This document shows, piece by piece, positions 9,029 through 17,298 of a stretch of 64,000 bases of DNA. The translations under genes were made by a program, and so were the position numbers. The stretch's first letter is position 1; the number at the start of each line of letters is the position of its first letter. The DNA is taken from the NCBI GenBank assembly GCA_022449765.1, contig JAKUPZ010000007.1, positions 26,872 to 90,871 on the forward strand. Direction: 5' to 3'. The notes beneath the pieces were generated by a model that ran no database searches, was not told the origin of the DNA, and saw nothing but the letters and a program-made list of their open reading frames with translations. This DNA comes from Dehalococcoidia bacterium (lineage in GTDB: Bacteria > Chloroflexota > Dehalococcoidia > Lucifugimonadales > Australimonadaceae).

Positions 9029-10291
9029 TTACAGGGCTATCTTGCGGTATTGAGGCACAAAAATACTAGCCAAAACTATTATGGCCAGCCCTGTTAAACC
9101 GCTTACTAATAATGCCTGATCGACCCCGTATAAACTAGATATCCATCCTGCAAGAAGCCCTCCAAATGGGAGCATCCCAATTTCCATTTGGTAAACGCCC
9201 ATTACCCGCCCTCTCATTGCGTCTGGTGTCACAGTATGAATTACAGTCATATGAGTAGTCATAACAATTTGCATAAACATTTGCTGCAGCATTAATACAA
9301 AAAGCGCTATCCATAAATTTGTTACTTGCGAAAGTGCAATTACGCACAATGCTGACATTAAAAATCCGCTGGATGCTAACAATCCCTTACGGGAGTAGCT
9401 TCCTAATGAGGCGATTATGGCGGTACCAATAAAACCCCCAAAGCCTAGCGACATCATTAATAACCCAAGGTAGGTTCCATCTTCATTGAATAAAATTTCA
9501 GCTGTGTAGACTGGAAGTTGATTGAAGACGATTGCAAGCATGAAAAATGAAACTGCAAATGCCATTACGGTAATTATTCGGGTTATAGGGTCATTTATGA
9601 CATGGGAAAATCCATCAGAAAGATTTTTAAAAGGAGAATTTCTTTGCGCCTGTGCTCTATCGGCTGTGTAGTAGGGAGTTTGCATTTTTTGAATTAAAAT
9701 CAGTGCAATTAAAAAAAGTACGGTTTGAATTAGAAAATTTACACCTGGACCCAAGTAAGCGATAACGAAGCCTCCTATTCCGGGGCCCAGTGCGCGCATA
9801 GCGTTGAATGCCATCGAAACCATTGCTGTTGCATGCATCAGCGCTTCTTTGGGTACTGTATTTGCGATGAGCACGTACCTGACTGGGTTGTTAACAGCCC
9901 AGAGGAACCCGAAAGTTAGCGCAAAAACGTATAGATGCCAGACTTGATGTAGATTGGCGAAGAGTAGAAGCGAGAATCCAAAAACTAAAATTGTTACTAA
10001 AGCTTGATCAATAACAAGCAATTTTTTTCTGTCTATTCGATCAGCAAGTACGCCTGTTATTGGCGACAGAAGCAGCGGCAAAGTCCTAATTCCTACTACT
10101 CCAGCTACATGTATCGGGTTTCGTGTTAATTCATATGCAAGCCAACCTAGAGTTACCTGCTGGAACCACGTCCCTCCTGCGACAAGTCCTGTAGTAATCC
10201 AAAGAAGTCGAAAATTAGAGTACTTTAAAGAATTGGACGAGGGTTCATTTCCTTGCTTCGCGGGTGAGTTAAAGTTGTTTACAGGTTGCAT
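9029..10291 (-). CDS. MFS transporter, DHA3/EntS-like (copy 2)
   Basis: A 420-residue paralog of the gene at 7738-9006, with matching blocks along the whole length: LRLLWITTG at the N-terminus, ADRIDRKKLL after TM2, and DAMRGRVMGVYQMEIGMLPF in the C-terminal half. Twelve membrane segments are expected. First gene of a two-gene minus-strand unit, divergent from the epimerase. Two tandem exporters of the same subfamily could work as a heterodimer or differ in substrate; neither is shown by the sequence. Confidence 0.88.
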   Translation of the reverse strand: MQPVNNFNSPAKQGNEPSSNSLKYSNFRLLWITTGLVAGGTWFQQVTLGWLAYELTRNPIHVAGVVGIRTLPLLLSPITGVLADRIDRKKLLVIDQALVTILVFGFSLLLFANLHQVWHLYVFALTFGFLWAVNNPVRYVLIANTVPKEALMHATAMVSMAFNAMRALGPGIGGFVIAYLGPGVNFLIQTVLFLIALILIQKMQTPYYTADRAQAQRNSPFKNLSDGFSHVINDPITRIITVMAFAVSFFMLAIVFNQLPVYTAEILFNEDGTYLGLLMMSLGFGGFIGTAIIASLGSYSRKGLLASSGFLMSALCVIALSQVTNLWIALFVLMLQQMFMQIVMTTHMTVIHTVTPDAMRGRVMGVYQMEIGMLPFGGLLAGWISSLYGVDQALLVSGLTGLAIIVLASIFVPQYRKIAL

Positions 10292-10394
10292 ATATAAAAG
10301 GCGCCGTCGTTAAACTATACGCTATATCATTAAGATGTATTTAATCTGAATTCGTTGATGGAGTGAAAAACTTGCAAGTTCAAAATGGTGCTAA

Positions 10395-11321
10395 ATGAAT
10401 ACTCTTGTAACAGGCGGAGCTGGATTTATAGGTTCTCATTTAGTTGATGCGCTTATTTCAGAAGGTCACAGGGTTACAGTAATGGATGACCTTTCAAACT
10501 CCTCGACAAAATATCTCAACGACGGTGCAGACTTTAGGCAAGGAAATATCCTTGACTTGCAAGAACTCAAAAAGGGATTCGAATTCTGCTCCCCATCTGT
10601 TGTGTTTCACCTTGCAGCCCATGCAAGCGTCAGTGAGTCAGTGAGGGACCCTCAATATGATGCACAGGTCAATATCCTTGGAACAATTAATGTTTTGGAG
10701 CTATGCAAGGAGTTCAAAGTCAATCGCCTAGTTTTCAGTTCTACTGGAGGAGCATTGTATGGAGAACCAAAATATCTCCCTGCAGATGAAGAGCACCCTA
10801 CTCACCCTCTTTCTCCATATGGGGCATCAAAATTGGCAGCAGAAGCATTTATTGAGAGTATTAGTAGTCTTAGTGGGATGAATTATTCAATATTGCGTTA
10901 TGGGAATGTATATGGACCACGTCAAAGCCCTTATGGGGAAGCTGGTGTGGTCGCAATCTTTATTGACGCCTTGCTCCGTGGTGAGTCACCTATGATTTTT
11001 GGAGACGGTTTGCATCAGCGGGATTATGTCTATGTGGAAGATGTAGTGAAGGCCAATCTGCTGTCATTGCAATCATCCGGCAATGAAAAATTTAATATAG
11101 GAACTAATTCAAGTACGTCAGTAAAAGATATTTATGATCTTGTATCTAGAGCATTGGATTCCGAAATACCTGCTATTTTCAAAGACGAAAGAATTGGCGA
11201 TGTTCGTAGTATCTACTTAAACAGCGATAGAGCTAATGAAAAATTGAAATGGAAACCCACCATTGATATCGACAACGGAATAAAGCGTACGGTGGAATGG
11301 ATGCGGAGTGAGCTCAGATAG
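10395..11321 (+). CDS. NAD-dependent sugar-nucleotide epimerase/dehydratase (UDP-glucose 4-epimerase-like)
   Basis: A 308-residue extended SDR. GGAGFIGSH at residues 7-15 is the NAD-binding GxxGxxG motif, STG at 116-118 and Y142xxxK146 in PYGASK are the catalytic residues, and RYGNVYGPRQ is the usual substrate-side block. This is the GalE/RfbB-type fold; UDP-glucose/UDP-galactose interconversion is most likely, but epimerases of this length act on many sugar nucleotides. With galU at 31455 it could feed the glycan genes at 52-61 kb. The ribosome site is weak. Confidence 0.85.
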   Translation: MNTLVTGGAGFIGSHLVDALISEGHRVTVMDDLSNSSTKYLNDGADFRQGNILDLQELKKGFEFCSPSVVFHLAAHASVSESVRDPQYDAQVNILGTINVLELCKEFKVNRLVFSSTGGALYGEPKYLPADEEHPTHPLSPYGASKLAAEAFIESISSLSGMNYSILRYGNVYGPRQSPYGEAGVVAIFIDALLRGESPMIFGDGLHQRDYVYVEDVVKANLLSLQSSGNEKFNIGTNSSTSVKDIYDLVSRALDSEIPAIFKDERIGDVRSIYLNSDRANEKLKWKPTIDIDNGIKRTVEWMRSELR

Positions 11322-11357
11322 GGTACATTTATATCAAGGCTTTGTTAGGAGATTGTT

Positions 11358-11495
11358 GTGAAAGATTTGATTTGGCCTTTTGGTCATGCAAAAGATATCG
11401 GATACATCATTTGGCCGATTGCTGCGACAGGTGTAATTGGTGCCGGATCGACATTAATCATTCTTGTATTTTTATGGCCAGTTATTAGGCCTTAG
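11358..11495 (+). CDS. 45-residue single-span membrane peptide
   Basis: A short frame with GTG start preceded by AGGAG six bases upstream. It encodes a peptide starting VKDLIWPFGHAKD, with one long hydrophobic stretch (from IIWPIAATGV to LIILVFLWP) and a short basic end (VIRP). The stop is three bases before the next ATG, so it is probably translated as part of the epimerase-hydrolase unit. Its length is below usual gene-calling limits. Function unknown; small one-span proteins often stabilise membrane complexes. The start, ribosome site, hydrophobic profile and tight packing all support a real gene. Confidence 0.6.
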   Translation: MKDLIWPFGHAKDIGYIIWPIAATGVIGAGSTLIILVFLWPVIRP

Positions 11496-11498
11496 CAA

Positions 11499-12350
11499 AT
11501 GACAGGCTTGCAATTTGCAGACATAAATGGTGTGCGTATTGCATTTGAGCAGTCAGGGCAGGGTGTTCCGATTCTCGCCCTGCATGGTTTCCCTAGGACC
11601 CATCGAACATGGAAATATATTGAGCCTTTACTAGCAGGCGATTTTCAATTAATAATGCCCGATCGACGTGGTTATGGTGATTCAGATAGATTGCCAGAAC
11701 CTTCTTCATATCGATTGCAAGATATGACGACGGATGCTATTGGTTTAATGGATTACTTAGGGATAGATAAATTTGTGGTGCTTGGTCATGATAAAGGTTC
11801 ACCAACAGCCCGAAAAATTGCGCTAGATCACCCTGATAGGGTTCTTGGAATGATACAAATCGACGCTGTTCCTCAAGAATTAGTAGTAAGCAACAGAGAC
11901 GCAAGTGGCCGTCAATGGTATTTTGATTTTTTCCGACAACGTGACGTCGCAGAAAAAATAGTAACTGCTATACCAGAGTTGTTTTTTGGCTTATTTATTG
12001 ATCGCAACCCTCACTTGCCTGATGATGAACGCCAGCATTACATAGAGCAATTCAGCAAGAAAGGAACCCCTGAGGCGGTAGTATGGGATTATCGTTCGAT
12101 GCTCGAAGAAGATCCGATTTATTGGCAGGAACTTGCCGACAATGGCAGTAAAATTGTTGTTCCTGTTTTAGTGCTTTGGGGTAGCACCGGTCCTTCTGCA
12201 CGCCTTGAAGTTGAACAGCTATGGAGGAAAGTAGCAGAAAAAGTAAAAGGAATAGCTGTTGATTCCGCTGCTCATTACGTACACGAACAGCAACCTGAAG
12301 TTACTGCTGGGCACATTCTCAATTTCGCTAAGAATGAAAACATTTTGTAA
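11499..12350 (+). CDS. Alpha/beta hydrolase, haloacid dehalogenase/epoxide hydrolase type
   Basis: A 283-residue alpha/beta hydrolase with an aspartate nucleophile: D98 in GHDKGS, oxyanion HGFP at 29-32, RRGYGDSD at 57-63 and the catalytic H259 in AAHYVHEQQP. Asp instead of Ser at the elbow and the RGYGDS block place it with fluoroacetate dehalogenase and soluble epoxide hydrolases. It would cleave C-halogen or epoxide bonds through an ester intermediate. Cytoplasmic, no signal peptide. It starts three bases after the small membrane peptide and converges on an SDR gene. Confidence 0.85.
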   Translation: MTGLQFADINGVRIAFEQSGQGVPILALHGFPRTHRTWKYIEPLLAGDFQLIMPDRRGYGDSDRLPEPSSYRLQDMTTDAIGLMDYLGIDKFVVLGHDKGSPTARKIALDHPDRVLGMIQIDAVPQELVVSNRDASGRQWYFDFFRQRDVAEKIVTAIPELFFGLFIDRNPHLPDDERQHYIEQFSKKGTPEAVVWDYRSMLEEDPIYWQELADNGSKIVVPVLVLWGSTGPSARLEVEQLWRKVAEKVKGIAVDSAAHYVHEQQPEVTAGHILNFAKNENIL

Positions 12351-12361
12351 TTTCTATAAGG

Positions 12362-13153
12362 TTAAGGTCTTCCTCCGTCTGCTTCGATAGTAGCACCATT
12401 CATGTATCCTGCTGCGTCTGATACCAGCCAGAGGACTGTACCTGCATGCTCATCTGGTGTTCCAAGTCGACCCATCGCGCTTCTACTGGTACTTGTGCTA
12501 CGAATTGTCTCGCTCCACATTGGCCGGTGTGGTGTTTCTATTCCTCCAAGTGCTATGGAATTTACACGGATCTCAGGAGCCCATTCGTAAGCCATTGATT
12601 TGGTCATGTTAATAACACCTGCCTTGGCAGCCCCGTATGCGGCTTGGCCTGTGCCTGGATTAAGCCCTGATCCAGAGGCGATATTAACAATAGTTCCTTT
12701 TCCTTGGCTTTTCATAATGGGCTGGACTGCCTTAGCACATTGGAATGCCGTAATGACATTTACTTTGTAGCATTCTATAAAATCATGCTCCTCTAGCTCC
12801 ATCAAAGGACCTGAACGGAAAGTTTCACCCCAGCTGCCTCCAACTACATTGACCAATATATCGATTTTGCCAAAAGTCGACATAGTTTCTTCAACCATAT
12901 TCTCGACATCAGAGAGATTTCTGACATCGCATGTAATTCCTAGCCCTCTGCTACCAATTGCTAAAATTTCATCGACAACTGGTTTTACAGGTGCGTGAGG
13001 ACGCTCTCTGCCTACGGTTACTCCTTCAGGCTCACGCGCAGCTACGACAACATTTGCACCTTGGTGTGCTAACCCAATTGCTATTGCCTTTCCAAACCCT
13101 TGTGATCCTCCAGTAACAATTGCAACTCTGTCAGTTAAATCAAAACTTGGCAT
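12362..13153 (-). CDS. SDR-family oxidoreductase
   Basis: A 263-residue classical short-chain dehydrogenase. TGGSQGFG at 14-21 binds NAD(P), and S160, Y173 and K177 (YGAAK) form the catalytic set. The NNAG position reads VNVVGGSWG, a variant seen in 2,4-dienoyl-CoA reductase-like members. There is an extra loop at about 43-58 rich in R, P and H. Substrate unknown. It follows the amidohydrolase by 12 bases on the same strand, so the two likely form a small catabolic unit. Confidence 0.87.
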   Translation of the reverse strand: MPSFDLTDRVAIVTGGSQGFGKAIAIGLAHQGANVVVAAREPEGVTVGRERPHAPVKPVVDEILAIGSRGLGITCDVRNLSDVENMVEETMSTFGKIDILVNVVGGSWGETFRSGPLMELEEHDFIECYKVNVITAFQCAKAVQPIMKSQGKGTIVNIASGSGLNPGTGQAAYGAAKAGVINMTKSMAYEWAPEIRVNSIALGGIETPHRPMWSETIRSTSTSRSAMGRLGTPDEHAGTVLWLVSDAAGYMNGATIEADGGRP

Positions 13154-13165
13154 TTGCAGCTCCTA

Positions 13166-14167
13166 TTAATTAGTTTCTCCTAAGAAGCGAATGGCGTTTT
13201 TCCATCCGATAAATTCCTGCTCTGTTCTATCCAGGCCGAGAGCTAAAAATTCGTCCGATGGAGACGGCACCTTAGCTCCAGTACCTTGCCAGTCTGACCC
13301 TATCATTACTTGTTCTATACCTACGTGGTCAATTAGATAGCGTAGTGGTGCAATGTCGAAAGCTATATCGTCATAGAAAAGCATTGAAGCGTATTCCAAT
13401 GGAGATTTGGGTAATAGCTTGCGGACTGCCTCTCTGCTATGCCAATTTTCATTGGATCTTGCAAGGAGCGGAATCAATATACCTCCAGCATGGCTCATAC
13501 ATATTCGTAAATTCGGAAAATCTTCAAGTAAGCCGCTCCAGATGATCGATGCGCCTGCAAGCCCAGATTCAATTGGAAAACCGAGTGGTGCATCTGCTAC
13601 CGATGCCGGGATATGCGCAAGCCGATCACTGAAGGTAGGCCGATTCGCATGTGGAAAAACAGCTAGATCAAGTGCAGATGCAGCTTCAAAAAACGGCTTG
13701 AATTTTTCCTCACCTAGGCTGCATCCTTCAATATTTGTGCGTATCTCAACCCCGTGAAGGCCGAGTTCTTTGATGTATTGAAGCTCGGTAATCGCAAGTT
13801 TTATATCCTGCATCGGAACTGAACCAAGTCCGTAAAAAGTATCGGGCTCTTCTTTAATCATTGTCGATATACATTCGTTGAGATGCCTAGCTAAATCTGC
13901 GCCGTCTTTAGGATCGAGGTGATACATCAAAAGCTCGGGTAGGGGGGAAAGCACTTGTTTTGTAGTGCCTTCGTTATTAATTTCTTTCTTCCTTTTGCTT
14001 GCATCCCAACAAACATTTCGTACTGTCCGGTAATTTTTCCCGTCGATTATTATTGTCGATCGTTCATCATCTTCAATTTGCATTCTAGGGAACGAATCGC
14101 CGGAAGGTCGTCCATCCAATAAAGGGAATTCACTTGGAACGATGTGAGTGTGCATATCAATGATCAT
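13166..14167 (-). CDS. Amidohydrolase family 2 (ACMSD-like) protein
   Basis: A 333-residue TIM-barrel metal enzyme of the amidohydrolase-2 family. Ligands are visible: H6 and H8 in DMHTHI, H173 in FPHANRP, H226 in MSHAGG and D292 in IGSDWQG. The family includes the decarboxylase of aminocarboxymuconate semialdehyde and related non-hydrolytic decarboxylases acting on aromatic ring-cleavage products. The adjacent SDR fits catabolism of cyclic compounds. It is the first gene of its unit and diverges from the VOC gene. Confidence 0.87.
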   Translation of the reverse strand: MIIDMHTHIVPSEFPLLDGRPSGDSFPRMQIEDDERSTIIIDGKNYRTVRNVCWDASKRKKEINNEGTTKQVLSPLPELLMYHLDPKDGADLARHLNECISTMIKEEPDTFYGLGSVPMQDIKLAITELQYIKELGLHGVEIRTNIEGCSLGEEKFKPFFEAASALDLAVFPHANRPTFSDRLAHIPASVADAPLGFPIESGLAGASIIWSGLLEDFPNLRICMSHAGGILIPLLARSNENWHSREAVRKLLPKSPLEYASMLFYDDIAFDIAPLRYLIDHVGIEQVMIGSDWQGTGAKVPSPSDEFLALGLDRTEQEFIGWKNAIRFLGETN

Positions 14168-14284
14168 TTTTCACTCTATAAAAGAAATTTTGATGAAGAA
14201 TACCATTACTTAAGGTTTTAATTTGCAAAAAAATCGCAGTTCTTTCTGACCTAGAGTATGCTCTGCCAAAATAGGAGGTTTGTA

Positions 14285-14677
14285 ATGCCACTAAATCTTG
14301 ACCATACGATAGTACCAGCTTATGACAAAGTGAAATCGGCACAATTCATTGCAAGAATATTGGGCCTAGAATATACAGGTCCATATGGGCATTTTGCTCC
14401 AGTAAAAATTAATGAAACATTCACCCTAGATTTTGATAACTCAGATAATCCTCATTCAAATCATTATGCTTTTTTAGCTTCTGACGAGGAATTCGACACA
14501 ATATTGCAAAGAGTAAAGGACGAAGGAATTCTTTTTGGAAGTGGCCCTGGTTCAAGAACCGACGGTGAAATTAATCATAAGCACCAAGGAAGAGGGTTTT
14601 ACTTCGATGATGAGAATGGCCATGTTTGGGAAATAATTACGCATACCTACATATCCAGTAGTTCAGGAACTAGCTAA
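14285..14677 (+). CDS. VOC-family (glyoxalase/dioxygenase fold) protein
   Basis: A 130-residue protein of the vicinal oxygen chelate fold, beginning LDHTIVPA (metal His) and ending with GRGFYFDDENGHVWEIITH, where the late H and E match metal positions. The start is set at 14285 because AGGAGG sits six bases before that ATG; the in-frame ATG 27 bases earlier lacks a site. VOC proteins of this size include glyoxalase I, bleomycin-resistance and extradiol enzymes; substrate unknown. It is seven bases from the next gene. Confidence 0.85.
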   Translation: MPLNLDHTIVPAYDKVKSAQFIARILGLEYTGPYGHFAPVKINETFTLDFDNSDNPHSNHYAFLASDEEFDTILQRVKDEGILFGSGPGSRTDGEINHKHQGRGFYFDDENGHVWEIITHTYISSSSGTS

Positions 14678-14684
14678 ACCCAAA

Positions 14685-15068
14685 ATGAGAACACCAGAAG
14701 AAAAATTAAACATAGAAAAGGCAATTAGAAATGATCGCCTTGTAGATATAACCACCACTGGTCGAAAGTCAGGTAACCAATATAGGAAAGAAGTTCGCTT
14801 GCGACAGATTGACGGACAGGTATATTTGACTAATAACCCTGGTACTAGAGACTGGGCCGCCAACCTCTATGCAATTCCTCAGTTTCAATACCACTTCAAA
14901 GAAAGTGCAGAGATTGATGCTATTGCAGTAGCTAAGCCAGTTAGAGAGGAATCTGAAAAACGACAAATTCTCTATGCACTCCTGGAAAAAGAAGGAGCTT
15001 TGGATCAGCTAGAGGCAAGAGTTGCTGGTAGCAACCTATTCAAAATTGATTTCCCCGAGGAAAAATGA
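14685..15068 (+). CDS. Deazaflavin (F420)-dependent nitroreductase-family protein
   Basis: A 127-residue split beta-barrel protein of the Ddn/nitroreductase family. The typical opening VDITTTGRKSGNQYRKEVRL and the middle block YLTNNPGTRDWAANLY are both present. Members bind F420 or FMN and reduce quinones or nitro compounds; F420 use is common in Actinobacteria and Chloroflexi but is not proven here. It forms a unit with the VOC gene and converges closely on the next hydrolase (one base between stops). Confidence 0.8.
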   Translation: MRTPEEKLNIEKAIRNDRLVDITTTGRKSGNQYRKEVRLRQIDGQVYLTNNPGTRDWAANLYAIPQFQYHFKESAEIDAIAVAKPVREESEKRQILYALLEKEGALDQLEARVAGSNLFKIDFPEEK

Positions 15069-15069
15069 C

Positions 15070-15894
15070 CTAGAGGAAATTCAATAGAGCTTCGTTAAAT
15101 TCATCTGGCTTTTCAGTAGGGATCCAGTGCCCACAATTTTCGAAGGTCACCATTCTTGAACCAGGTATTCCCTCGTGTGTCATTTGCCCCATTTCAAGCG
15201 CGTTTACTGGATCCTCAGTTCCCCAGACCACTAAAGTTGGTACAGAAATGTGCGGGAATCTTCTAACCGTGTTGTACCTACTTCGAGTTTCCATATTGTT
15301 CATGTGGCTTAATACTCTACGGTACGCACCGAGACGCTCTTCGCTCTGTGTCAAGGCAAATTGGTAATCTGCAAGAGCTTCAATATCCACGCCTCCATTT
15401 ACTTTAGGAGTGTAAGTCTCGATTATTTGATCCCGCGTCGGTGGGGTGAATTCAACCATGCTTTTCAGCTGCCTTGGCATTGCACCACCGCTTGCTACTA
15501 ATACAAGTTTGTTGAGGCGCTGAGGGCTTTCGTATGCAAATAACGAAGCCAACCAACCTCCCATTGAATGTCCTACAAGATTAGTTTTTTCTAGACCTAA
15601 GGCATCTTGGAATTCCCGAAGAAAATCTACAAGGTACGCAAAAGAGTACTCTTGTTGTAGAAGACCATCGCCTTTACCCCACGCCAGTGCATCTACGGCG
15701 ATGATTTTCATTTTTTTTGATAGAGGCCCGATATTTAGAAGCCAACTGTGGGCTCCATCGGTGTAGCCTACTCCGTGGAGCAAAATTGTTGGGTATCCTT
15801 CGCCTGCTTCAATGTACCGTGTTTTACCATGGCTCATTTCCACATATTTTTCCTCAGCATTGTCCAAAGTAATATTTGCAATTTGAACAGACAT
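15070..15894 (-). CDS. Alpha/beta hydrolase with serine nucleophile
   Basis: A 274-residue alpha/beta hydrolase. LLHGVGYTDGAHSW at 38-51 forms the oxyanion region, S110 in GHSMGGW is the nucleophile, and His in NCGHWIPTEKP completes the triad with Asp in WGTEDP. The pattern resembles meta-cleavage product hydrolases (MhpC/BphD type) that act after ring-cleaving dioxygenases, but esterase activity is equally possible. Single gene, divergent from the thioredoxin-like gene. Confidence 0.86.
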   Translation of the reverse strand: MSVQIANITLDNAEEKYVEMSHGKTRYIEAGEGYPTILLHGVGYTDGAHSWLLNIGPLSKKMKIIAVDALAWGKGDGLLQQEYSFAYLVDFLREFQDALGLEKTNLVGHSMGGWLASLFAYESPQRLNKLVLVASGGAMPRQLKSMVEFTPPTRDQIIETYTPKVNGGVDIEALADYQFALTQSEERLGAYRRVLSHMNNMETRSRYNTVRRFPHISVPTLVVWGTEDPVNALEMGQMTHEGIPGSRMVTFENCGHWIPTEKPDEFNEALLNFL

Positions 15895-15967
15895 AAATTC
15901 TCCTACCGGATAAGCTCGTATTACAGATATCCTAGAATGGCTTTTGAAAGTGTCAAGTGGAGATCAT

Positions 15968-16465
15968 TTGTTATACGAATATATAAATCATAATTCCGCT
16001 CTGATAGCACTCATTATTTTTGTGATTGGAGTAGCATTTTTTGCTTGGACCTACAAAAGAAACTTGTTTGTTTTGCTCCCAGCTTTGCTTATTGCGGCGC
16101 TTGCAATTTTCCTATTTTTCAATGCTCAGTACGGTCATAGCGACGTAACTAATACCAATGAGCTTAATATTTTCTTTGAATCCAATAAGCCATTTATTGT
16201 CCAAATTTATTCTGATTCATGCGCAATGTGCTTACTAAGTAAGAACTCCGTTGACGAATTGGATCGTAACATTGATGGAGAAGTGGCGTTGTTACGCTTA
16301 AATCTTTCTGAAAAAATAGGTAGAATGGTAGCTCGGCAATATCAAGTTACCGTTACACCTACTTTTCTCATATTTGATGGTTTTGGGAATGTAGCGTTTA
16401 GGCAGAGTGGTTATCCAGATATTGCTAAAATAGAGGAAACCGCATTGAGCCTAAAATCAAGTTAG
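15968..16465 (+). CDS. Membrane-anchored thioredoxin-like protein
   Basis: About 165 residues: two hydrophobic spans (ALIALIIFVIGVAFFAW and FVLLPALLIAALAIFLFF) followed by a thioredoxin domain with CAMC as the active site and the cis-proline in VTVTPTFLIF. The domain is probably outside the membrane and would handle disulfides of exported proteins. TTG at 15968 with GTGGAG five bases upstream is preferred over the in-frame TTG at 15944. It may cooperate with the DsbA-like protein at 62648 and with the secreted proteins at 18.5-20.4 kb, which have conserved Cys pairs. Confidence 0.75.
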   Translation: MLYEYINHNSALIALIIFVIGVAFFAWTYKRNLFVLLPALLIAALAIFLFFNAQYGHSDVTNTNELNIFFESNKPFIVQIYSDSCAMCLLSKNSVDELDRNIDGEVALLRLNLSEKIGRMVARQYQVTVTPTFLIFDGFGNVAFRQSGYPDIAKIEETALSLKSS

Positions 16466-16477
16466 AATATGTAATCT

Positions 16478-16562
16478 GGGGAAGTGGCGGAATGGCAGAC
16501 GCGCATGATTTAGGATCATGTGCCCTGAGGGCGTGGGAGTTCGAGTCTCCCCTTCCCCACCA
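16478..16562 (+). tRNA. tRNA-Leu (TAG)
   Basis: Class II tRNA with acceptor GGGGAAG/CTTCCCC, a long variable arm, and anticodon loop TTTAGGA (TAG) closed by CATGA/TCATG. CCA is encoded at 16560-16562. Confidence 0.97.
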
Positions 16563-16579
16563 AGAATATTCGCTTGAAA

Positions 16580-16655
16580 TGGTGGAGATAGGGGGGCTCG
16601 AACCCCCAACCTCCGCATTGCGAACGCGGTGCTCTCCCAGTTGAGCTATATCCCC
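16580..16655 (-). tRNA. tRNA-Ala (CGC)
   Basis: On the minus strand, acceptor GGGGATA pairs with TATCTCC (one G-U), the D arm reads AGCTCAACTGGGAGAGC, the anticodon loop TTCGCAA gives CGC, and the T arm is GGGGGTTCGAGCCCCC. CCA is encoded. Confidence 0.97.
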
Positions 16656-16675
16656 ACATTGAACAAACACATAAT

Positions 16676-16750
16676 TGGCTCCCGCGGTAGGACTCGAACC
16701 TACGGCCAATCGGTTAACAGCCGACCGCTCTACCACTGAGCTACGCGGGA
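16676..16750 (-). tRNA. tRNA-Asn (GTT)
   Basis: Acceptor TCCCGCG/CGCGGGA with discriminator G and encoded CCA; anticodon loop CTGTTAA gives GTT; T arm GTAGGTTCGAGTCCTAC. Standard class I tRNA on the minus strand. Confidence 0.97.
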
Positions 16751-16865
16751 GCGAGGACTCTGAAAAGAGCTTATGTATTGTAACAAGCCAATCGCTCTAG
16801 GACTAGAACAAAGCGGATCATGGCAGGCTAATATTACAATAGTACTTTATTTATTGAAAAAATAA

Positions 16866-16944
16866 TGGCGACCCCGACCGGATTTGAACCGGCGATCTCC
16901 GCCTTGACAGGGCGGTGTGTTAAACCAGGCTACACCACAGGGCC
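16866..16944 (-). tRNA. tRNA-Asp (GTC)
   Basis: Anticodon loop CTGTCAA (GTC) is closed by CCGCC/GGCGG; the T arm is CCGGTTCAAATCCGG. The acceptor GGCCCTG/CGGGGTC contains two G-U wobbles (2-71 and 6-67), unusual for this tRNA but consistent along the helix. CCA is encoded. Confidence 0.95.
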
Positions 16945-16953
16945 GCGAATTTT

Positions 16954-16972
16954 ACCCTGAATCCTTCAGGGT
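16954..16972 (-). terminator. Hairpin downstream of glutaredoxin gene
   Basis: ACCCTGA and TCAGGGT pair perfectly around a 5-nt loop just after the stop of the minus-strand glutaredoxin gene. Only a short A/T tract follows, so it may be a partial terminator or a processing signal before tRNA-Asp on the same strand. Confidence 0.55.
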
Positions 16973-16984
16973 GGGCTAGAACGC

Positions 16985-17212
16985 TCAACCAATCCCGTGA
17001 TATCCGATAATTACGAGATCTCCTTCGACCATAACCGGAGTTACACGTTCTCCGCCCGTCAACCTTTCAAGCTCATCTATACGCTCTGGATACAACTCAA
17101 GATCAACTTGTGTATATGCTACATCGTCTTTGTCTAAGTCGTGAAGCAGCGCGTCTGAGTATGAGCAGTCAGGTCTTGTATATATTACAAGTTCTGGTTC
17201 ACTTATCACCAC
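16985..17212 (-). CDS. Glutaredoxin-like protein with CxxS active site
   Basis: A 75-residue complete glutaredoxin fold: YTRPDCSYSDALL carries the redox cysteine in a C-S-Y-S motif, TPVMVEG supplies the cis-proline, and IIGYHGIG is the C-terminal end. One cysteine only, so a monothiol mechanism is expected. Members this short act in cytoplasmic thiol exchange. It is followed by a hairpin and then tRNA-Asp on the same strand. Confidence 0.85.
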   Translation of the reverse strand: MVISEPELVIYTRPDCSYSDALLHDLDKDDVAYTQVDLELYPERIDELERLTGGERVTPVMVEGDLVIIGYHGIG

Positions 17213-17298
17213 ATTATGTTATCACGAGTTGTCCATATGCTTCTGAAATGATATTTATGTGAGAATCGAGAAATTTTGAAAAGAAAGAGAGGTCTCCT

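Noticed and set aside
15944-15946. TTG at 15944 as thioredoxin-like start
   Set aside because: No ribosome site; the TTG at 15968 has GTGGAG at the correct distance and keeps both membrane segments.
16425-16736. Open frame on the minus strand covering the tRNA cluster
   Set aside because: It runs through three tRNA genes and has no ribosome site or recognisable protein; chance frame.
16985-17212. Glutaredoxin CxxS motif as another selenocysteine site
   Set aside because: The codon is TCN serine and no in-frame TGA occurs; simply a monothiol form.
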